Source: Streptomyces endophytica
GTDB taxonomy: Bacteria > Actinomycetota > Actinomycetes > Streptomycetales > Streptomycetaceae
Direction: 5' to 3'
DNA: 64,000 bases
NCBI RefSeq assembly: GCF_026153355.1
Contig: NZ_CP110636.1
Location: 3,162,001 to 3,226,000, forward strand
In this document: piece after piece, positions 9,498 to 18,487 of the stretch
Numbering within the stretch: the first letter of the stretch is position 1
Layout of the letters: each line of letters begins with the position of its first letter
Made by a program: the position numbers and the translations under genes
Notes under the pieces: generated by a model
What the model saw: the letters and a program-made list of their open reading frames with translations, nothing else
Database searches by the model: none
Told to the model about the DNA's origin: nothing

Positions 9498-10887
9498 CGC
9501 GCCGCCGTCCCGCCGCCCGGCACCGGCCACCGGCCGGGCGCCAGCGCCCACCAGCCGACCAGCCCGAGCGCCACCGCGGTCAGCACCGTCGACGGCCCGC
9601 CGATGTCGGCGGAGAGGAAGTCGACGGCCTGCCAGACCAGCAGTCCCGTCGCGGCGAGCCCGCAGTCCGTGGCGCGCCGCCCGCGGCGGGCCGCGCGCAG
9701 CCGCCGCACCCCGCCCACCAGCAGCACCGCCCAGCCGCCCACCAGCGCGGTCGCCCCGATCAGCCCCTGCTCGGAGAGCGCCAGCAGGTACATGTTGTGC
9801 GGGGAGAGCAGCGGCTCGCGCCGGAAGGCGACCCCGGCGCCCGCGGAGTCGCCGCCGGACGACAGGCCGAGCGAGGCGTGGCCGTCCCGTTCGGCGGGGA
9901 ATTCCTTGAGCCCGGCGCCGGTCAGCGGCTGGTCGCGCCAGATGCCGGCCGCGGCGGCCCAGAGCGCGTAGCGGTCGGTGACCGAGCGGTCCGGGGCGTC
10001 GGGGACCGCGACGATGCTGGCGACCCGTTCGCCGAGCAGACCGGAACCCGTTCCGGTCCCGCCGGCCAGCACCACGGCAGCGGCGGCCAGTACGGCCAGC
10101 GCCAGTACGGCCAGCACCGGTACGGCGACCCGGGCGCCGGCCGCCAGCAGGACGGCCGCGCCGGCCACCGCCGTGGCGATCCAGGCGCCCCGGCTGAACG
10201 ACAGCGCGAGCGGCACGGTCAGCACCGCGGCGCAGGTCAGGGCGGCCGGCCGCTGCCAGCGCGGGGCCCGCGGGCCGGGCGCCAGGCCGAGGGCGAGCGC
10301 CGCCGTCAGGCCGTAGCCGACGGCCGTGGCCATCCCCATGACGTCCAGCGGCCCGAAGGTGCCGACCGCCCGCACCTCGCGCCCCATATAAGAGGCACCG
10401 GTCGCGGTCAGGTACTGGTGCACGCCGATCGCGCCCTGCACCAGGGCGAGCAGCACCAGGGCACCGGCCAGCACCCGGAAGTCCCGGGCGTCCCGCAGCG
10501 TCAGCAGCAGCGCCGCCGGTACCAGGACGAAGATCTGCAGATGGCGGACGAGACCGGGCAGACTCGCGGCCGGGTCGGCGGAGGTGACGGTGGCCAGCGC
10601 GAGCGCGACGACCGGCGCGCCAGGACCAGCGCCGCGGTCCGGCCGAGCGGCCGGGGCCGGTGCCGCAGCAGCCGCAGGCCGCACACGACCACCAGGACCG
10701 CGGAGGCGGCGTCGGCCGGGGTGACCGTGCCGGCCGCGGTGACCGCGGCGGTGTCGGCGGGCGCGCACAGCAGCACGACCGTCGCCAGCGCGGGGAGCAG
10801 CGGCGCGCCGTGCCGGGCCGGCGCCCGGACCCGGGCCGCGGCGCACCACGGCCCGGCCGGGACGGACGCCGCCGCGCCCGCGCTCAT
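9494..10887 (-). CDS. O-antigen ligase/Wzy-polymerase-like membrane protein (apparent frameshift)
   Basis: The ATG at 10887 overlaps the sugar-transferase stop (ATGA). The first ~90 residues (MSAGAAASVPAGPW to RTAALVLA) are in one frame, and the rest (PVVALALATVTSAD onward) continues after a one-base loss near 10610-10620, giving 464 residues when corrected. There are about 10 hydrophobic helices and a large loop with DRYALWAAAAGIWRDQPLTG plus PHNMYLLALSEQGLIG. These are the signature pieces of the Wzy_C/O-antigen ligase family. It should polymerise or ligate repeat units outside the membrane. Confidence 0.85.
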
Positions 10888-12380
10888 CCGCGCTCCCGCC
10901 GCAGCAGCGCGCCGGCGGTGCGCAGCAGGATCCGCAGGTCCTGCCCCAGCGACCAGCTGTCGATGTAGAGGTTGTCGAAGCGGGCCCGGTCCTCGATGGA
11001 GGTGTCCCCGCGCAGCCCGTGCACCTGCGCGAGCCCGGTCAGCCCGGCCGGCATCCGGTGCCGGGCCGCGTACTCGGGGTACTGCCGGCTGAACCGCTCC
11101 ACGAAGAACGGGCGTTCCGGGCGCGGGCCGACCAGGCTCATGTCGCCGCGCAGCACGTTCCACAGCTGCGGCAGCTCGTCCAGCGCGGTGCGCCGCAGCA
11201 GCCGGCCGACCCGGCTCGTCCGGCCGTCGTCCGGCACGGTCCAGCAGGTGGCGGGGTCGTGGTCGTCGTCCGGGCGCAGGGTGCGGAACTTCAGCAGGGT
11301 GAAGGGGCGTCCGCCGCGGCCGATCCGCTCCTGCCGGAAGAGCACGCCGGGACCGTCGGCGAGCCGTACCGCCAGCGCACAGCCCAGCAGCAGCGGGGCC
11401 GCGGCCAGCAGCGCCGGCCCGGCGAGGGCCAGGTCCAGGGCCCGCTTCCGCCGGCCGCCGGTCCGCGGCGGGGTGGTGTCCAGCGGACGGCAGGCGAACC
11501 CCCACAGGTGGTCGGTGCCCGGCTGTGGCGGCCGGCCCTCGCGGCCCGCCGCGGCGCCGGCCAGCCAGATCGCCGAGCCCTGGTCGACGAAGCGGCGCAG
11601 CAGCGCGGCGGTGTGCGGATCGCCGTACGGCGGCACGGTGAACACCGCGTCGCGGACGGTGTTGCCGATGACGGACCGGGTGATGTCCTGGAAGGACGTC
11701 AGCCGGGGCAGCCGACGGGCCGCGCCGCCCGTGGGCACCTCGGCCGGGCCGGGCACCACCGGGGCCGGCGGGACCAGGCCGACCGGGCGCATGCCGTACT
11801 CGGGGTGGGCCAGCAGCGCGGCGGCCAGCTGCCGGGCGGCCGGATCGGGGCCGACGACCAGCGTGGCGCGCGGCCGGCGGCGGGCCAGGTTGCGGCGCGC
11901 CCGGTGGACCATGGACCGGCCGCCGCACACCAGGAGGGAGTGCGCGGCCACCGTGCAGCCGAGCGCGGTGAGCGGCAGCGCCCGCCCGGGTGCGACGGCG
12001 GCGAGCAGCGCGGCCGCCGCGCACCAGCACACCAGGGCCCGGCCCAGCAGCGCGGGCAGATCCTGAAGGACGCTGGGGGCCGGGCCCGGGCGGTAGAGCC
12101 CGGCCTGGATGTGGAGCAGCAGCAGCGCCGCCACGAGGGCGCCGAGCACGGCCGGCCGGATGCCGGGGCCCAGGGCGAGCGGTGCCGCGCCGACGACGGC
12201 GAGCACGTCGACCGCCACCAGCGGGACCACCCGCCGCCGCCGGCCGCGGCCGGCCCGGGGCGGGGGCAGCGGCTGCCACTGGGGGCCGCGCGGCGGGTGG
12301 ACCACGGGCGCCGCCGGGCGGGCCGCCGCCGGCGGCCGGACCCGGGCGGCGGGGTGCGCGTCCGCGCTCTCGGTCGTCAT
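10884..12380 (-). CDS. undecaprenyl-phosphate sugar-1-phosphate transferase (bacterial sugar transferase family)
   Basis: The 498-residue polyisoprenyl-phosphate hexose-1-phosphate transferase has an N-terminal region with four or five hydrophobic helices (~50-150), a Rossmann-like middle and the C-terminal bacterial sugar transferase domain (~300-498). Diagnostic motifs are LFRQERIGRGGRPFTLLKFR, RTALDELPQLWNVLRGDMS and LVGPRPERP. This enzyme starts repeat-unit assembly on undecaprenyl phosphate. The ATG overlaps the preceding glycosyltransferase's stop. It marks the cluster as Wzy-dependent exopolysaccharide synthesis. Confidence 0.93.
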   Translation of the reverse strand: MTTESADAHPAARVRPPAAARPAAPVVHPPRGPQWQPLPPPRAGRGRRRRVVPLVAVDVLAVVGAAPLALGPGIRPAVLGALVAALLLLHIQAGLYRPGPAPSVLQDLPALLGRALVCWCAAAALLAAVAPGRALPLTALGCTVAAHSLLVCGGRSMVHRARRNLARRRPRATLVVGPDPAARQLAAALLAHPEYGMRPVGLVPPAPVVPGPAEVPTGGAARRLPRLTSFQDITRSVIGNTVRDAVFTVPPYGDPHTAALLRRFVDQGSAIWLAGAAAGREGRPPQPGTDHLWGFACRPLDTTPPRTGGRRKRALDLALAGPALLAAAPLLLGCALAVRLADGPGVLFRQERIGRGGRPFTLLKFRTLRPDDDHDPATCWTVPDDGRTSRVGRLLRRTALDELPQLWNVLRGDMSLVGPRPERPFFVERFSRQYPEYAARHRMPAGLTGLAQVHGLRGDTSIEDRARFDNLYIDSWSLGQDLRILLRTAGALLRRERG

Positions 12381-13564
12381 CGTCCGCTCCGCTCCCCGCG
12401 CTCCGGGCCGGCTGCCCCGAGCAGTTCGCGGTACAGCGCCGCGACCGCGGCCGCGGTGCGCCGTACGTCACCGGCCGCCCGGGTGTGCGCCAGGGCCCGG
12501 GCGCCCAGTTCGGTGCGCAGCCGAGGCCGGGTCAGCAGCCCGCGGAGCGCCTGCGCGAGCGCGGCCGGGTCGCCGGCCGGCACCAGGCAGTGCGGCGCGG
12601 CGCCCGGCGGCAGGGCCTCCCGGGCGCCGCCGACGTCGGTGACCACGACGGGCCGGCCGCAGGCCATCGCCTCCAGCGGGGCCAGCGCCATGCCCTCCCA
12701 GCGCGACGGCAGGACGGCCAGATCGGCCACCCGGTACCAGGGCACGGTGTCCGCGGCGGCGCCCGCGAACCGCACGCCGGGCGGCGCCCCGGCCTTCAGC
12801 CGCGCACGGTCCGGGCCGTCACCGACCAGCACCAGCACGGCGTCCGGGACCGCGGTGCGCACCGCCGGCCAGGCCCGCAGCAGCGTCCGCTGGTCCTTCT
12901 GCGGGCACAGCCGCCCCACGCACACCACCAGTGGGGCGTCCGGCGCGAGTCCGGCGAGCGCGGGCAGCGAGCGGCGCAGCGCGCGGCGGGCCGCGGCGTC
13001 GTCGTACGCGGGGGAGCAGCGGTGCAGGTCCACGCCGTTGCGGACCACCGCCCACCGGCCGGGCACGCCGGCCGCTTCGCCCCGCCGCCGCTCCGCCTCG
13101 CTCACGCACAGCACCCGGTGTGTCCAGCGCGCGGCGTACCGCTCCCAGCCGACCGCCAGCCGCGCCGCCGTCCCGCCGACCGCCTCGAAGGACCAGGCGT
13201 GCGGCTGGTGGACCGTCGGGATCCGGCCCCGGACGGCCAGCCGGGCGGCCAGCCCGGCCTTGGTGCTGTGCGCGTGCACAAGGTCCGGGGACAGCCGCCG
13301 GATCAGCCGGGCCAGCCGCCCGGTCTCGCCGGGCAGCGCCGGGCCCGGGGCGCGGCGCGCGGGCCAGGGGGCCACCTCGGCGCCCGCCGCCGCGGCGTCC
13401 CGCAGCAGTGCGCCGTCCGGCGGCGCGGCCACCACGGTCCGCAGGCCCGCGGCGACCTGGGCGCGCACCAGGTCGGCGACGACCCGGGCCACCCCGCCGT
13501 CGACGGGCTGGGAAACGTGGAGCACCGTTGGCCGTTCACGGGACCTCAGCTCTTGCGCCGCCAC
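12377..13564 (-). CDS. GT4-family glycosyltransferase, first gene of the exopolysaccharide operon
   Basis: The 395-residue GT-B glycosyltransferase has N-terminal VLHVSQPVDGGVARVVADL, AHSTKAGLAARLA, central VVRNGVDLHRC and VCVGRLCPQKDQRTLL, and a C-terminal PSRWEGMALAPLEAMACG block (EX7E). The start is the GTG at 13564, with AGGGGAG about 6 bases upstream. It heads the minus-strand operon that runs without gaps to 3931, so the operon promoter should lie between 13565 and about 13650 or further upstream. It should add a sugar to the growing lipid-linked unit. Confidence 0.9.
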   Translation of the reverse strand: MAAQELRSRERPTVLHVSQPVDGGVARVVADLVRAQVAAGLRTVVAAPPDGALLRDAAAAGAEVAPWPARRAPGPALPGETGRLARLIRRLSPDLVHAHSTKAGLAARLAVRGRIPTVHQPHAWSFEAVGGTAARLAVGWERYAARWTHRVLCVSEAERRRGEAAGVPGRWAVVRNGVDLHRCSPAYDDAAARRALRRSLPALAGLAPDAPLVVCVGRLCPQKDQRTLLRAWPAVRTAVPDAVLVLVGDGPDRARLKAGAPPGVRFAGAAADTVPWYRVADLAVLPSRWEGMALAPLEAMACGRPVVVTDVGGAREALPPGAAPHCLVPAGDPAALAQALRGLLTRPRLRTELGARALAHTRAAGDVRRTAAAVAALYRELLGAAGPERGERSGR

Positions 13565-13641
13565 GCACCGCTCCCCTGATCACCGGGCCGACAGAACTCT
13601 TTTCCGGCGGAATTCGCCGTGGAATTCCCGCAGCGCGCCGC

Positions 13642-13863
13642 TCAGCGCCGGGTATCGGTCTGCACGAAGAGCGCGCCGAGCAGATATCCCGGCCGGTGCG
13701 CGGAGAAGCGGAAAGCGAGCCGGTCGCCGCCGGACCGCAGGGCGGGCCGGAGGTCGAATGCGAAGGCCGGCGCGGCCGCCGTGGGAGACAGGGCGGCCGG
13801 CAGCGCCAAGGCCGCCGGCGCGCACCCGAGGCCGCGCCCGGTGCGGTCCATCGACTTCCGCAT
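13642..13863 (-). CDS. possible small secreted protein
   Basis: A 73-codon frame with an Arg/Lys-containing N-terminus, a hydrophobic Ala/Leu/Pro stretch and an Ala-x-Ala cleavage-like site around residue 35. GAGAGGAAG lies just upstream of the ATG at 13863. The 38-residue mature part has no recognisable family. It sits directly upstream of the exopolysaccharide operon on the same strand. The frame could also be chance, since the tail after the stop continues openly in a neighbouring frame. I do not assign a function. Confidence 0.4.
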   Translation of the reverse strand: MRKSMDRTGRGLGCAPAALALPAALSPTAAAPAFAFDLRPALRSGGDRLAFRFSAHRPGYLLGALFVQTDTRR

Positions 13864-14108
13864 GTCTTCCTCTCCGACTTCTATCAGTCAAACAGGAGAG
13901 CACTCTGACAGAAATCATGTTGGAAACCGCGGCAGGCACGCGCGCATCCGGGACGGCGATCCCGAACGGCGGAATGCGGCACTGAAATGGCGGAGCGATC
14001 TTTATGCCAATAGGGTTAACCACCTCCTGTAGGGGTGGACGCCTGCGTCTTTGACGTATTTCGTTCGTTGTGACCGGTGCCCCATTCGCGAACTGAAAGG
14101 AGAATGGG
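13864..14108. other. AT-richer intergenic region between the exopolysaccharide operon and the chaplin gene
   Basis: No gene is supported here. It is less GC-rich than its surroundings. A small hairpin lies at 14018-14036 (CCACCTC/GGGGTGG arms, one G-T pair), followed by TTGACG at about 14053 and an AAAGGAG ribosome binding site at about 14096. It should hold the chaplin promoter; I cannot identify a sigma-factor-specific sequence with confidence. Confidence 0.4.
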
Positions 14109-14459
14109 ATGAAGCGGTTTATCAAGACCGCCGCAATGGCCACGGCCAGCTGCGCACTCGTACTCAGCGGCGCAGGGATCGCATCCGCCAGCGGGGACGG
14201 CCACAACGGCCACAACAGCCGTCACGGCCGCCACCACGGACACCACCACGGTCGTCACATCGAGCGTTACGACCACCGTGGCTTCTACGGCCACCACAGC
14301 GGTGCCAACGCATATGGCTTCGCCGCGGGCTCCCCGGGCATCCTGAGCGGTAACAACGTCCAGGTGCCGATCAACATCCCGATCAACATCTGCGGCAACA
14401 GCCTCAACATCGCCGCGCTGTTGAACCCGGCATTCGGGAACGTCTGCATCAACAGGTGA
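14109..14459 (+). CDS. chaplin-family surface protein with a histidine-rich insert
   Basis: The 116-residue protein has a signal peptide (1-27, ending GIASA), a histidine-rich linker (residues 29-64, 12 His, including HHGHHHGRH) and one chaplin domain (~68-116). The domain shows AYGFAAGSPGILSGNNVQVP, the N-I/P-I-N-I-C-G-N core and LNPAFGNVC, with the two conserved cysteines at 95 and 113. Chaplins are secreted, self-assemble into amyloid-like fibrils and make aerial hyphae hydrophobic. No LPXTG sorting signal is present, so it belongs with the short chaplins. The His-rich segment is unusual and may bind metal. An AAAGGAG ribosome binding site precedes the ATG. Confidence 0.9.
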   Translation: MKRFIKTAAMATASCALVLSGAGIASASGDGHNGHNSRHGRHHGHHHGRHIERYDHRGFYGHHSGANAYGFAAGSPGILSGNNVQVPINIPINICGNSLNIAALLNPAFGNVCINR

Positions 14460-14621
14460 CCCGACCGCCGGTCCGTACGGACCTCGGACCGGCCCGGTTC
14501 GTGGTGCAGTCGGCGGATCTCCCCTGACTTCGGTCCGGGGTGGTCCGCCACTCCACCTCTCCACCGTCCGCCCGCCCGACCTGCGTCGGCGTCCTCGGGG
14601 GCACCGGCGATACTTGACCGC

Positions 14622-15482
14622 ATGGCGAAGAGCAGGCGCGGGCGCGGCGGCGTGGAGTCCGTCACCGAGACGGTGGACGGCGGGCTCGCCGAGCTGCGGC
14701 CCGACCGGGACCGGCCGCGCGGCTGGACCCTGCTCCTCGACGGCGCCCCGCAGTCCCACGTGGACCTCGACGACCCCCGGCGCCTGGACTTCTCGTACCA
14801 GCGGCGGCTCGGCCACATCGCCGACCTCGCCGGACCGCCCGGGCAGCCGCTGCGCGTCGTCCACCTGGGCGGCGGCGCACTGACCCTCGCCCGCTACGTC
14901 GCCGCGACCCGGCCGCGCTCCTCCCAGCAGGCCGTGGAGATCGACACCCCGCTGGTGGAATTCGTCCGCCGGCAGCTGCCGTGGGACCGCACCTGGCGGA
15001 TACGCATACGCGGCGGCGACGCCCGCGCGGGCCTGGCCAAGGTCCCGGACGGCTGGGCCGACCTGGTCATCGCCGACGTCTTCCGCGGGGCCCGCACGCC
15101 GGCGCACCTGACCAGCACCGAGTTCGTCGCGGACGTCCGGCGCGCGCTGCGCCCCGGCGGCCACTACGCGGCCAACCTCGCCGACGGCCCGCCGCTCTCC
15201 TTCCTGCGCGGCCAGATAGCCACCGTCCACACGGTCTTCCCCGAGCTCTGCCTGATCGCCGACCCCGCGGTGCTGCGCGGCAAGCGCTTCGGCAACGCCG
15301 TCCTGCTGGCCGCCGGCACCGCCCTCCCGGTCGCCGAGCTGACCCGCCGCGCGGCCACCGACCCGCAGACCGGCCGGGTCGAACACGGCAGGGCGCTGGC
15401 CGACTTCACCGGCGGCGCGGCCCCGGTCACCGACGCCACGGCCGTCGCGTCCCCGGCCCCGCCGGCCGGCACCTTCACCTGA
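14622..15482 (+). CDS. spermidine synthase-like (PABMT fold) methyltransferase-family protein
   Basis: The 286-residue protein has a Rossmann methyltransferase-like core: RVVHLGGGALTLARYVA (glycine-rich nucleotide-binding loop, residue ~77), VEIDTPLVEFVR and DGWADLVIADVFRGARTP. This matches the spermidine/spermine synthase superfamily, but the protein is shorter than true SpeE, so the substrate may differ. There is no Shine-Dalgarno sequence; a GATACT -10-like hexamer 7 bases before the ATG suggests a leaderless transcript. It ends 33 bases from the convergent gene at 15516. Confidence 0.8.
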   Translation: MAKSRRGRGGVESVTETVDGGLAELRPDRDRPRGWTLLLDGAPQSHVDLDDPRRLDFSYQRRLGHIADLAGPPGQPLRVVHLGGGALTLARYVAATRPRSSQQAVEIDTPLVEFVRRQLPWDRTWRIRIRGGDARAGLAKVPDGWADLVIADVFRGARTPAHLTSTEFVADVRRALRPGGHYAANLADGPPLSFLRGQIATVHTVFPELCLIADPAVLRGKRFGNAVLLAAGTALPVAELTRRAATDPQTGRVEHGRALADFTGGAAPVTDATAVASPAPPAGTFT

Positions 15483-15491
15483 GGGGCGGGT

Positions 15492-15506
15492 GCGGGCGGC
15501 GCCCGC
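15492..15506. terminator. short hairpin between convergent genes
   Basis: GCGGGC and GCCCGC arms separated by a 3-base loop lie in the 33-base gap between the genes ending at 15482 and 15516. It is small but in the right place for a shared terminator. Confidence 0.45.
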
Positions 15507-15515
15507 CGGGGCGGC

Positions 15516-16082
15516 TCACGTCGCGTTGTTGCTGGTCTCCACCGTCGGCGGATGGCCGTTCCAGGTGCAGATCACCGAGGCGTGCCCGCCGCCGCCCGTG
15601 AAGTCCACCCGGATCCACCCCTGCTGCTTCCACACCTGCATCTCCCAGCCCGAGTTCGGCGTCGCCGACACCAACTCGGCCGCGGAGCCGCCCAGATCGA
15701 AGACCACCCGGCCGCCCGAGGTGGCGTAGCTCTTGACCCGGCCGTCGGAGGCTCCGTACGGGCCGCCCGGCGCCGTGGTGGGCGGGCGCTGCGAGCGGGT
15801 GCCGCCGGTGTGCGAGGGCGTGGGCGACGGGCCGGTGGTGGACGGCCGGTGCGGGGCCGGGGCGGACGGTTTGGGGCGGTGGGTGGAGGAGGCACGGGGG
15901 GTCCCGTCGCCGTCGGCCTGCGCCCCCGAGGACACCTGGTCGGAAAGGGGCAGCGCGCGCGGCGCGTCGTAGGCGGTGCCGGACAGCACGGTGTGCACGC
16001 CGAACCACGACAGCGTGACCGCGGCGCCGGTCGCCAGCGTCCAGGCCGCCGCGTGAACCAGTCCTCGTTGCATCCGGCTCAT
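15516..16082 (-). CDS. membrane-anchored/secreted hypothetical protein
   Basis: The 188-residue product starts at the ATG at 16082 (MSRMQRGLVHAAAW). A single hydrophobic segment (~7-27) is followed by a Pro/Ser/Thr-rich linker (~45-110) and a compact C-terminal domain (~115-188) with SYATSGGRVVFDLGGSAAEL and WEMQVWKQQGWIRVDF. The topology is that of a type II membrane protein with an external domain. It is divergent from the response regulator at 16193 and may be sensed or controlled by that system. The C-terminal domain resembles a small Streptomyces secreted domain of unknown function. Confidence 0.75.
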   Translation of the reverse strand: MSRMQRGLVHAAAWTLATGAAVTLSWFGVHTVLSGTAYDAPRALPLSDQVSSGAQADGDGTPRASSTHRPKPSAPAPHRPSTTGPSPTPSHTGGTRSQRPPTTAPGGPYGASDGRVKSYATSGGRVVFDLGGSAAELVSATPNSGWEMQVWKQQGWIRVDFTGGGGHASVICTWNGHPPTVETSNNAT

Positions 16083-16192
16083 ACTGCACCACCGGACACC
16101 CCCGTCGCAGCCCGCGGGAGTGGGTGGGAGGTACCGCTCCGGCGTCAACCTCCGGTAAAGGAACCTCCCTCCGATGGCGTACGGTGCCGCCC

Positions 16193-16885
16193 ATGGCACG
16201 TGTGCTCGTGGTCGAGGACGACCAGTTCGTACGCTCGGCCCTCATCCGGCATCTGACCGAGGCGGCCCATACGGTACGCAGCGTCGGGACCGCCCTGGAG
16301 GCGCTGCGCGAGGTGGCGCACGTCGGGTTCGACGTGGTCATCCTCGACCTGGGGCTGCCCGACCTGGACGGCGGCGAGGCGCTGAAGATGCTGCGCGGCA
16401 TCACCGACGTCCCGGTGATCATCGCCACAGCCCGGGACGACGAGGCCGACATCGTGCGGCTGTTGAACGACGGCGCCGACGACTACCTCACCAAGCCGTT
16501 CTCGGTCGAGCACCTCTCGGCGCGGATGGCGGCCGTGCTGCGCCGCTCCCGGGCCGGTGCGGCCGGCGCGGAACCCCCCTCACGAGTGATCCGGGTCGGC
16601 GGGCTGTCCATCGACCCGCTGCGCCGTCAGGCCGAGCTCGACGGCGCTCCGTTGGACCTCACCCGCCGGGAGTTCGACCTGCTGGCGTTCCTCGCCGGGC
16701 GGCCCGGCGTCGTCGTCCCCCGCAAGGAACTGCTCGCCGAGGTCTGGCAGCAGTCCTACGGCGACGACCAGACCATCGACGTCCATCTCTCCTGGCTCCG
16801 CCGCAAATTGGGCGAAACCGCGGCGAAGCCCCGCTATCTGCACACCCTGCGGGGTGTCGGTGTGAAGCTGGAGCCACCGCGATGA
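16193..16885 (+). CDS. OmpR/PhoB-type response regulator
   Basis: The 230-residue regulator has an N-terminal receiver domain with acidic pair Glu8/Asp9-Asp10, phospho-acceptor Asp52 in VVILDLGLPDLDG and the TKPF lysine near residue 101. A C-terminal winged helix follows (~130-228, DLTRREFDLLAFLAGRPG and DVHLSWLRRKLG). The ATG at 16193 starts the receiver fold exactly; there is no ribosome binding site, but TACGGT lies 7 bases upstream, consistent with a leaderless message. A kinase gene follows 13 bases downstream. Confidence 0.92.
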   Translation: MARVLVVEDDQFVRSALIRHLTEAAHTVRSVGTALEALREVAHVGFDVVILDLGLPDLDGGEALKMLRGITDVPVIIATARDDEADIVRLLNDGADDYLTKPFSVEHLSARMAAVLRRSRAGAAGAEPPSRVIRVGGLSIDPLRRQAELDGAPLDLTRREFDLLAFLAGRPGVVVPRKELLAEVWQQSYGDDQTIDVHLSWLRRKLGETAAKPRYLHTLRGVGVKLEPPR

Positions 16886-16898
16886 AGGGCCGTGCGCT

Positions 16899-18302
16899 GT
16901 GAGGTGGGCCCTGGTCAAGGTGGCGCTGGCGGTCACCACGATGGTCGTGGTGGCCTTCGCCGTGCCCCTCGGACTCGTCGTCAAGGAGATGGCCAGCGAC
17001 CGCGCGTACTCCAACGCCGAACGGCAGGCCGCCACGATCGGCCCGGTGCTCGCCATCACCACCGACCGCACCCAGCTGGAACGGGCCGTGGCCAGCGCCG
17101 AGACCGGCCCCGGCGGCCGCATCGGCGTCCATGTCCCGGCGAGCGGCAAGAACGGCAAGCCCGCCGAAATAGGCACCCGGCGCGCCGCCCCCGCGGACGT
17201 GGCCGCCGCCGTGAAACTCGGCCGGGCCTCCATCTCCCCGGTCCCCGGCGGCACTTCACTGCTCCAGCCGACCGCGGTGGCCTCCGGCATCGCCGTCGTC
17301 GAGGTGTTCGTCCCGGACGACGCGCTCACCAACGGCGTCACCACCTCCTGGGTCGTGCTGGCCGGCGTCGGCCTGGCGCTGGTCATCGGCTCGGTCGCGG
17401 TCGCCGACCGGCTCGGCACCCGGATGGTGCGCCCCGCCGAACGGCTCGCCGGCGCCGCCCACGACCTCGGCCACGGCCAGCTCGGCGTCCGCGTCCAGGA
17501 GGACGGCCCCAAGGAACTGCGGGCCGCCGCCACCGCCTTCAACTCCATGGCCGACCAGGTCGTCCAACTGCTCGCCAACGAACGGGAACTGGCCGCCGAC
17601 CTCTCGCACCGGCTGCGCACCCCGCTCACCGTCCTCCGGCTCAACGCCGCCTCCCTCGGCGACACCCCGGCCGCCGAACAGACCCGCTCCGCCGTCGCCC
17701 AACTGGAGCGCGAGGTCGACCAGATCATCCGCACCGCCCGCGAACAGAAGGCCCACACCCAGCAGGCGGCGGCCGCGGCCGGCTGCGACGCCGCCGAGGT
17801 GATCCGCGAGCGGATGGCCTTCTGGTCCGCGCTCGCCGAGGACCAGGGCCGCACCGCCCGGGTCGCCGGCGCCGACCGCCCGGTCCGCGTGCCGGTCGCC
17901 CGCCCCGAACTCGCCGCCGCCCTCGACGCGATGCTCGGCAATGTCTTCCGGCACACCCCCGAGGGCACCGCCTTCGCCGTCGACGTCCACAACGCCGAGG
18001 ACGCGGTGATCGTGCTGGTCTCGGACGCCGGCCCGGGCATCGCCGACCCCGAGGCGGCACTGCGCCGCGGCCACGGCGGAGGCGGTGAGGGCTCCACCGG
18101 CCTCGGGCTGGACATCGTGCGCCGGCTGGCCGAAGCCACCGGCGGTGACGTCCGCATCGGCCGCTCCGTCCTCGGCGGCACCGAGGTACGCGTCTGGCTC
18201 GCCCTGGACGGCCGGCGCGGCCCGCGCGGCACCCGCCGCGGCCACCGGCTGCGCCGCACGCTGCGCACCCGCGGCCGGCGGGCCGCCCGCACCGGCTCCT
18301 GA
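16899..18302 (+). CDS. sensor histidine kinase
   Basis: The 467-residue HisKA-type kinase has transmembrane helices at ~5-28 and ~148-168 flanking an extracytoplasmic sensor region of about 120 residues. HAMP follows (~170-222), then the DHp helix with LSHRLRTPLTVLR (phospho-His237), an N-box-like LGNVFRHTP and G boxes DAGPGIAD and TGLGLDIVRRL. The GTG start has a GAAGGG ribosome binding site and lies 13 bases after the response regulator, so the two form an operon. The signal is unknown. The tail is Arg-rich (RRGPRGTRRGHRLRR). Confidence 0.92.
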   Translation: MRWALVKVALAVTTMVVVAFAVPLGLVVKEMASDRAYSNAERQAATIGPVLAITTDRTQLERAVASAETGPGGRIGVHVPASGKNGKPAEIGTRRAAPADVAAAVKLGRASISPVPGGTSLLQPTAVASGIAVVEVFVPDDALTNGVTTSWVVLAGVGLALVIGSVAVADRLGTRMVRPAERLAGAAHDLGHGQLGVRVQEDGPKELRAAATAFNSMADQVVQLLANERELAADLSHRLRTPLTVLRLNAASLGDTPAAEQTRSAVAQLEREVDQIIRTAREQKAHTQQAAAAAGCDAAEVIRERMAFWSALAEDQGRTARVAGADRPVRVPVARPELAAALDAMLGNVFRHTPEGTAFAVDVHNAEDAVIVLVSDAGPGIADPEAALRRGHGGGGEGSTGLGLDIVRRLAEATGGDVRIGRSVLGGTEVRVWLALDGRRGPRGTRRGHRLRRTLRTRGRRAARTGS

Positions 18303-18487
18303 GCGCCCGTCACCGGGCATAGGCCGGGGGTCTTAACCACCGCCTTCCGCTTCCTTAAGGCCGCCATAATTCCGCCAACGTCCGTACGGATCCCGGCATT
18401 TGTCCGTTTCGCTGTCGCTAGCGTGCGGGGCACACCGACTTCCCCCGGTGCACCAGCCACCCCCCACGTGACGACAGGCAGGACCCG

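Noticed and set aside
13580..14215. 211-codon minus-strand frame over the chaplin start
   Set aside because: Overlaps the well-supported chaplin on the opposite strand and changes composition midway; no ribosome binding site.
18303..18487. DasR operator upstream of the GH18 gene
   Set aside because: No sequence close to the ACTGGTCTAGACCAGT-type consensus is visible in the intergenic region.
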